Under the pieces are notes generated by a model, which searched no databases, was not told where the DNA came from, and worked only from the letters and a program-made list of their open reading frames with translations. A program made the translations under genes and the position numbers. Source: JBDLID01 sp039715055 (GTDB lineage Bacteria > Desulfobacterota > Desulfobulbia > Desulfobulbales > Desulfocapsaceae). From it: a stretch of DNA of 35,009 nt. The DNA lies in assembly GCA_039715055.1 (NCBI GenBank), contig JBDLID010000014.1, positions 1 through 35,009 of the forward strand. Direction: 5' to 3'. Of this stretch, positions 31,980-35,009 are shown one piece after another; positions within the stretch are counted from its first letter, which is position 1, and every line of letters begins with the position of its first letter.

Positions 31980-32561
31980 CTAGCCCCCTGCCCAATCAAA
32001 CTCCATCTGCCTTGCGGTCTTTTCTGCCAGTGTCTGAGAGTGCAACTTGCTCACTAAATACAAGCTCATGTCAATACCAGCAGATATTCCTGCGGAAGTT
32101 ACAATATTAGCCTCAGCAACCCACCGTTTAGATTCCTTGACATGCAGACCGGGGTAGCTGCGTCGCAAATCAGGGATATCTTCCCAGTGCGTGGTCACAC
32201 TATGATCAACCACAATTCCGGCCTGTGCCAGCAAAAAGACTCCCGTGCAAACTGAAGCGACAAGTTTTGCATTTTTGGATTTGCTCCTGATCCAATCAAT
32301 GACCAACTCTTTTTCCAGTTCCTTTGTGTGCACACCACCAGCGATGATCAGCACATCTAACTGCGGGTGGTTATGAAAACCATACTTCGGGTTGACACTG
32401 AATCCACCCCGGGCAGCTACTGTATTCCCGGCTTCGCTTACCAGGAATACGTTGAACTTTTCGTCCTCTTGCAAAAATCTGGAGGCTGTTGAAAAGACCT
32501 CGAAGGGGCCGGAAAAATCGAGAACTTCAGCCTGCTCGTATATGTATATACCGACATTCAT
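31980..32561 (-). CDS. DJ-1/PfpI superfamily protein (GATase1-like, isonitrile hydratase type)
   Basis: A 193-aa alpha/beta protein. It starts MNVGIYIYEQAEVLDFSGPFEVF, as in the class I glutamine amidotransferase-like DJ-1/PfpI transcription-factor-associated group (AraC-type GlxA N-domains and isonitrile hydratase). The nucleophile elbow is ASVCTGVFLLAQAGI, with the Cys at about residue 104; it also has LIIAGG and TTHWEDIPDLR. No AraC HTH domain is attached, so it is a standalone enzyme or sensor. It begins 5 bp after the enoyl-CoA hydratase stop, indicating one transcript. Confidence 0.85.
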   Translation of the reverse strand: MNVGIYIYEQAEVLDFSGPFEVFSTASRFLQEDEKFNVFLVSEAGNTVAARGGFSVNPKYGFHNHPQLDVLIIAGGVHTKELEKELVIDWIRSKSKNAKLVASVCTGVFLLAQAGIVVDHSVTTHWEDIPDLRRSYPGLHVKESKRWVAEANIVTSAGISAGIDMSLYLVSKLHSQTLAEKTARQMEFDWAGG

Positions 32562-32566
32562 GAAAC

Positions 32567-33358
32567 TTACCTGCCCACAAACAAGCCTTTGCCTTTCTGC
32601 AGGAACGCGCCCGTCCCCCTCCTGAAGTCTTCGGTTGACGCTGCCAGGCCGAAATAGTCAGCTCCCAATTTGGCAGACTCGTTGTTTGTCATGTCCAGCC
32701 CTCTGTGAATTGCATCCCAGGTTAAATTCACAGCCACTGGAGCATTTTCCATAATCTCATGGAGGAGGCGATCACCCTCTCCATGGAGATTTTCAGGTTC
32801 CGTAACTCGATTAACCAAACCCAGCCGCTGCGCCTCTTCGGCGTTGATCATTTTTCCAGTGAGAAGCAACTCAGCAGCACGGCTTTTTCCAATGAGGCGT
32901 GGAAGACGGGTTGTTCCACCCCAGCCGGCGACGGCACCTATCCGCACTTCAGGATGACCAAGTTTTGCGAATTTTACAGCGATACGCAGCATGCAGGATT
33001 CTGCTATTTCAAGACCTCCACCCAGTGCGAAACCGTTAATCAAGGCAATGGACACCTTGTTCAGGTTCTCAATGAGGGTTGTAACAGATACTGCGAGCTG
33101 GGCCAACTCACGCACTTGGAGTGGAGTTGCCTGGTTAAGATATTCTATGTCTGCTCCTGCTGAAAAGGCCTTGTCTCCTGCGCCTGTGATAACGACAGCC
33201 CGAATATCAGGATTTTCCTTGATTTTCTCCAGTTCCTTCTTGAGAGCCTGTAGTAGTGGCTGATTCAAGGCATTGAGAACTGATGGACGGTTGAGTGTGA
33301 GGTAAACACAGTGCTCTTTTTGCTCTACCAATAGGAGGGAATCGATGGGTTCAGTCAT
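32567..33358 (-). CDS. Enoyl-CoA hydratase/isomerase (crotonase) family protein
   Basis: A 263-aa crotonase-fold protein. The oxyanion-hole segments are DKAFSAGADIEYL and ALIN-GFALGGGLEIAESC. The catalytic Glu region is GHPEVRIGAVAGWGGTTRLPR, and the second Glu lies in RAAELLLTGK, so both glutamates of hydratases appear present. It would hydrate trans-2-enoyl-CoA to 3-hydroxyacyl-CoA or act on a related CoA ester. I choose ATG 33358 (MTEPIDS) over TTG 33370. It is the first gene of a run with the DJ-1, MFS and OYE genes, a set that could serve breakdown of an unsaturated acid or xenobiotic (inference). Confidence 0.87.
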   Translation of the reverse strand: MTEPIDSLLLVEQKEHCVYLTLNRPSVLNALNQPLLQALKKELEKIKENPDIRAVVITGAGDKAFSAGADIEYLNQATPLQVRELAQLAVSVTTLIENLNKVSIALINGFALGGGLEIAESCMLRIAVKFAKLGHPEVRIGAVAGWGGTTRLPRLIGKSRAAELLLTGKMINAEEAQRLGLVNRVTEPENLHGEGDRLLHEIMENAPVAVNLTWDAIHRGLDMTNNESAKLGADYFGLAASTEDFRRGTGAFLQKGKGLFVGR

Positions 33359-33542
33359 GATAACAGTCAATAGGTGATGGGTTATGGCGAAATAAGGTCA
33401 GTGGTGACATTCGAACATTATGGCAGAATCGTATACCAGTTCCGACAGTAACGGAAGGAGGAAGCTGTGAAACTTGTGGGTGCAATTACCTTTTGTCTTC
33501 AATATCACAGAATTAATTCCAGGCCCAATACTTTGTCAGAAG

Positions 33543-33654
33543 ATTCCGTGAGATTCCGGGGCCACATTACTGTTATTGAAAGTTTGTCGGTGGCATAATT
33601 CCATTTTTTACCAATTTGCATTAAATTAGTATAGATGTTCCCGGAATCTCGGAA
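33543..33654. repeat. Repeat core with self-complementary arms, copy 1
   Basis: A core of 52 bp (33581-33632, beginning AGTTTGTCGGTGGCATAATT) is enclosed by TTCCG-TG-AGATTCCGGG (33544-33560) and CCCGGAATCT-CGGAA (33640-33654): 15 paired bases with a 2-nt bulge. The core recurs 1.3 kb downstream with different arms. The rest of the 328-bp interval to the regulator gene shows no gene. Confidence 0.8.
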
Positions 33655-33698
33655 GTAGAGTTGTAAATTCGGCAAAAAATGAGTGTGGGTGGAGGCCA

Positions 33699-34289
33699 AT
33701 GGAACATATTGATATCATAAAGCAACTACATGAATCCTTAAACAGTATAAGTGACATATCCATTGCTAAAGTTGAAAAGCTCGTTCAAACAGCAGCAATC
33801 AGAACGATGGAAAGGGGGGAAAGGTATATCCGTGAGGGTGATATTCCAGATTCTCTAGGGTTTGTTCTGCGCGGATTGCTACGCTCCTATTATACGACAG
33901 AAGATGGAAAAGAGTTTACCAAACTTTTTTCAGAGGAAAATAGTCTGGTCGTTTCCTATAGTGCCTTGATCGAAGGGAGAGAATCTTACTTTACTATTCA
34001 AGCTCTGGAGGATTCTGTCTTATTGGATTTCGCCTTTGAGGATTGGGTTGAACTTACGAAAGACGATTTGGAATTTCATAAAATCTCGCTTGTTTTTTTA
34101 CAACAGGCCTTCACGCTTAAAGAATCAAGGGAACGTGCTTTTCTGCTCTTTGACGCTGCGCAAAAATATGAGGATTTCATTAAACAGCATCCCTCACTCA
34201 TAAAAAGAGTTAAGCAGCATCAAATAGCTTCTTACCTTGGGATGTCGCCCGTTACACTCAGCAGATTGATAAAAAAGTCTAAATCTTAA
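33699..34289 (+). CDS. Crp/Fnr-family transcriptional regulator
   Basis: A 196-aa protein. The N-terminal part (about 15-120) is a cyclic-nucleotide-binding-type beta-barrel with GERYIREGDIPDSLGFVLRG and LFSEENSLVVSYSALIEG. A long dimer helix follows, and the C-terminus holds a compact winged HTH: RVKQHQIASYLGMSPVTLSRL. No Fnr-type N-terminal cysteines and no clear cAMP phosphate motif (GExxx..R(T/S)A) are seen; the ligand is unknown. It has the length of the Bacteroidetes-like Crp/Fnr regulators and lower GC than the flanking operons. It lies between two copies of the armed repeat and precedes a membrane protein, perhaps its target (inference). Confidence 0.85.
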   Translation: MEHIDIIKQLHESLNSISDISIAKVEKLVQTAAIRTMERGERYIREGDIPDSLGFVLRGLLRSYYTTEDGKEFTKLFSEENSLVVSYSALIEGRESYFTIQALEDSVLLDFAFEDWVELTKDDLEFHKISLVFLQQAFTLKESRERAFLLFDAAQKYEDFIKQHPSLIKRVKQHQIASYLGMSPVTLSRLIKKSKS

Positions 34290-34335
34290 CCTGGGTTAAT
34301 GATCTTTAGCCTTCCCGGTCCTAAAATATATCTCT

Positions 34336-34806
34336 GTGAACAAGTTTGCCTACACATTTGACTTTGGTCCTAATCCCACTTTTATCATAGACGCGTGGTT
34401 CAAAAGAGCGATGAAGCCAGTGCTGGCTGTTGCCGTCGTTATCTTCCCTCTGTCCACCTTCACATCACATTGGTACGCTAAGTTAGTTCTTCCATCTATT
34501 GCTGCCGGAGCTCTTATTGTCTTTACCGGGATATACTTATACCGCAGACAGTTGTCAATTCGACGAATGAAAAATGTTAAAGACTCTGTATTTCATTATG
34601 AAATAGACGAGTTAGGGATACATTTTAAAAACGAACTGGCTAGTGGTGTGCTTAAGTGGGGATTTAAAGGAAAGTTAATAACATTGAAGGAGTTTATCTT
34701 ATTGCAGAGCAATGAAATTGGATTCATTCCACTACCACTTGATACACCGGATGATGCTTTAATACTTATTAAAAACAAGCTATTAGTTAAGAAACAGTCA
34801 CGGTGA
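34336..34806 (+). CDS. YcxB-like membrane protein
   Basis: A 156-aa protein from GTG 34336. Two TM helices lie at about 28-45 (PVLAVAVVIFPLSTF) and 51-69 (LVLPSIAAGALIVFTGIYLY). The cytoplasmic part resembles the YcxB C-terminal domain: a strand HYEIDELGIHFKNELASGVLKW, then a loop and IGFIPLPLDTPDDALILIKN, with the typical hydrophobic-P-pattern. No enzyme motif is seen. It follows the Crp/Fnr-type gene by 46 bp and is likely in the same transcript. YcxB-like proteins are of unknown function, so no role is assigned. Confidence 0.6.
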   Translation: MNKFAYTFDFGPNPTFIIDAWFKRAMKPVLAVAVVIFPLSTFTSHWYAKLVLPSIAAGALIVFTGIYLYRRQLSIRRMKNVKDSVFHYEIDELGIHFKNELASGVLKWGFKGKLITLKEFILLQSNEIGFIPLPLDTPDDALILIKNKLLVKKQSR

Positions 34807-34831
34807 AATAGTAGGCAAGGAACGTGAAGGT

Positions 34832-34920
34832 CCTGCGGACACAGCACTGTTTTTGGAAGTTTGTCGGTGGTATAATTCCATTTTTACCAATTGGCATTAA
34901 ATTAGTATTGTGTCCGTATG
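34832..34920. repeat. Repeat core with self-complementary arms, copy 2
   Basis: The core (34858-34908) matches copy 1 at 49 of 52 aligned positions (two substitutions and a one-base gap). Its arms differ from copy 1 but pair with each other: CGGACACA (34836-34843) with TGTGTCCG (34909-34916). A second TGTCCGTACG-type half-site lies near 34969. Nothing else is recognisable from 34920 to the window end. Confidence 0.8.
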
Positions 34921-35009
34921 CCGTAATCGGCTGTTGTTCTAGCAGGTTAAAGTTCTGCAGGGGGAGTTGTCCGTACGCCTCCTTAGCACCGGGAAGCAGC
35001 GTCTGAGTA

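Noticed and set aside
33543..34920. Integron attC sites flanking a gene cassette
   Set aside because: attC sites have conserved outer ends and variable centres; here the centre is conserved and the arms vary, and no RYYYAAC/GTTRRRY pair is placed correctly.
1..35009. tRNA or rRNA genes, including selC
   Set aside because: No cloverleaf with a GTTCGA-type T-arm, CCA-adjacent acceptor stem or rRNA segment was noticed in any intergenic stretch.

Overview
The window looks like a chromosomal segment of a strictly anaerobic, sulfate- or sulfur-metabolising Desulfobacterota bacterium. A member of the Desulfobulbales is my best guess, inferred from gene content and not tested by any search. The main evidence is a 13-kb minus-strand cluster (27359 to 14420) in which a complete Hmc-type transmembrane redox complex runs without a break into a HdrA/HdrB/FlxABCD electron-bifurcation module. 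Two genes of this cluster, hdrA and flxD (mvhD), contain in-frame UGA codons at positions where the families carry conserved cysteines. Each UGA is followed about 15 nt later by a SECIS-like hairpin, so both are read here as selenoproteins. A conventional ORF call breaks both genes.

Layout. 1-5750: housekeeping genes: RNase R (partial, minus), a long RelA/SpoT homologue with an intact hydrolase but a degenerate synthetase domain (plus), a TSCPD-like zinc-finger protein and Aat transferase (minus), and a PilZ protein (minus). 5934-10482 (minus): a membrane histidine kinase with a periplasmic heme-binding CXXCH sensor domain, a ThDP enzyme of the acetolactate synthase type, and a TauE/SafE permease. 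10771-13271 (plus): an ExeA/DamX-like AAA ATPase with a SPOR domain and a zinc-ribbon membrane protein. 12428-15451: repeat-rich stretch with four related palindromic (MITE-like) elements, an IS3 transposase remnant, and a 57-aa cysteine-rich protein. 14420-27359 (minus): the hmc-hdr-flx cluster. 27360-27885: promoter and dyad upstream of hmcA, then about 440 bp with no gene I recognise. 27886-33358 (minus): MFS transporter, IS1595-type transposase remnant, old-yellow-enzyme oxidoreductase, second MFS transporter, DJ-1/PfpI protein, enoyl-CoA hydratase. 33540-35009: an AT-richer segment with a Crp/Fnr-type regulator and a YcxB-like membrane protein, bracketed by two copies of a 52-bp repeat core with self-complementary arms.

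How the central genes could work together (inference). HmcA (16 c-type hemes) and HmcB (four [4Fe-4S]) would exchange electrons with periplasmic carriers. HmcC (NrfD family), HmcD and the HmcE half of a fusion protein form the membrane part. The fusion continues into four cytoplasmic [4Fe-4S] sites, the last two HdrC-like, followed by separate HdrB, a double-module HdrA, and FlxD-FlxC-FlxB-FlxA ending in a FAD/NAD/[2Fe-2S] protein. The gene order traces a possible path: periplasmic cytochrome, membrane, HdrC/HdrB, flavin HdrA (bifurcation site in the family), FlxD, NAD(H). This would connect periplasmic or quinone redox chemistry directly to cytoplasmic NADH/ferredoxin bifurcation. In the Hmc and Flx-Hdr systems I know these are separate loci.
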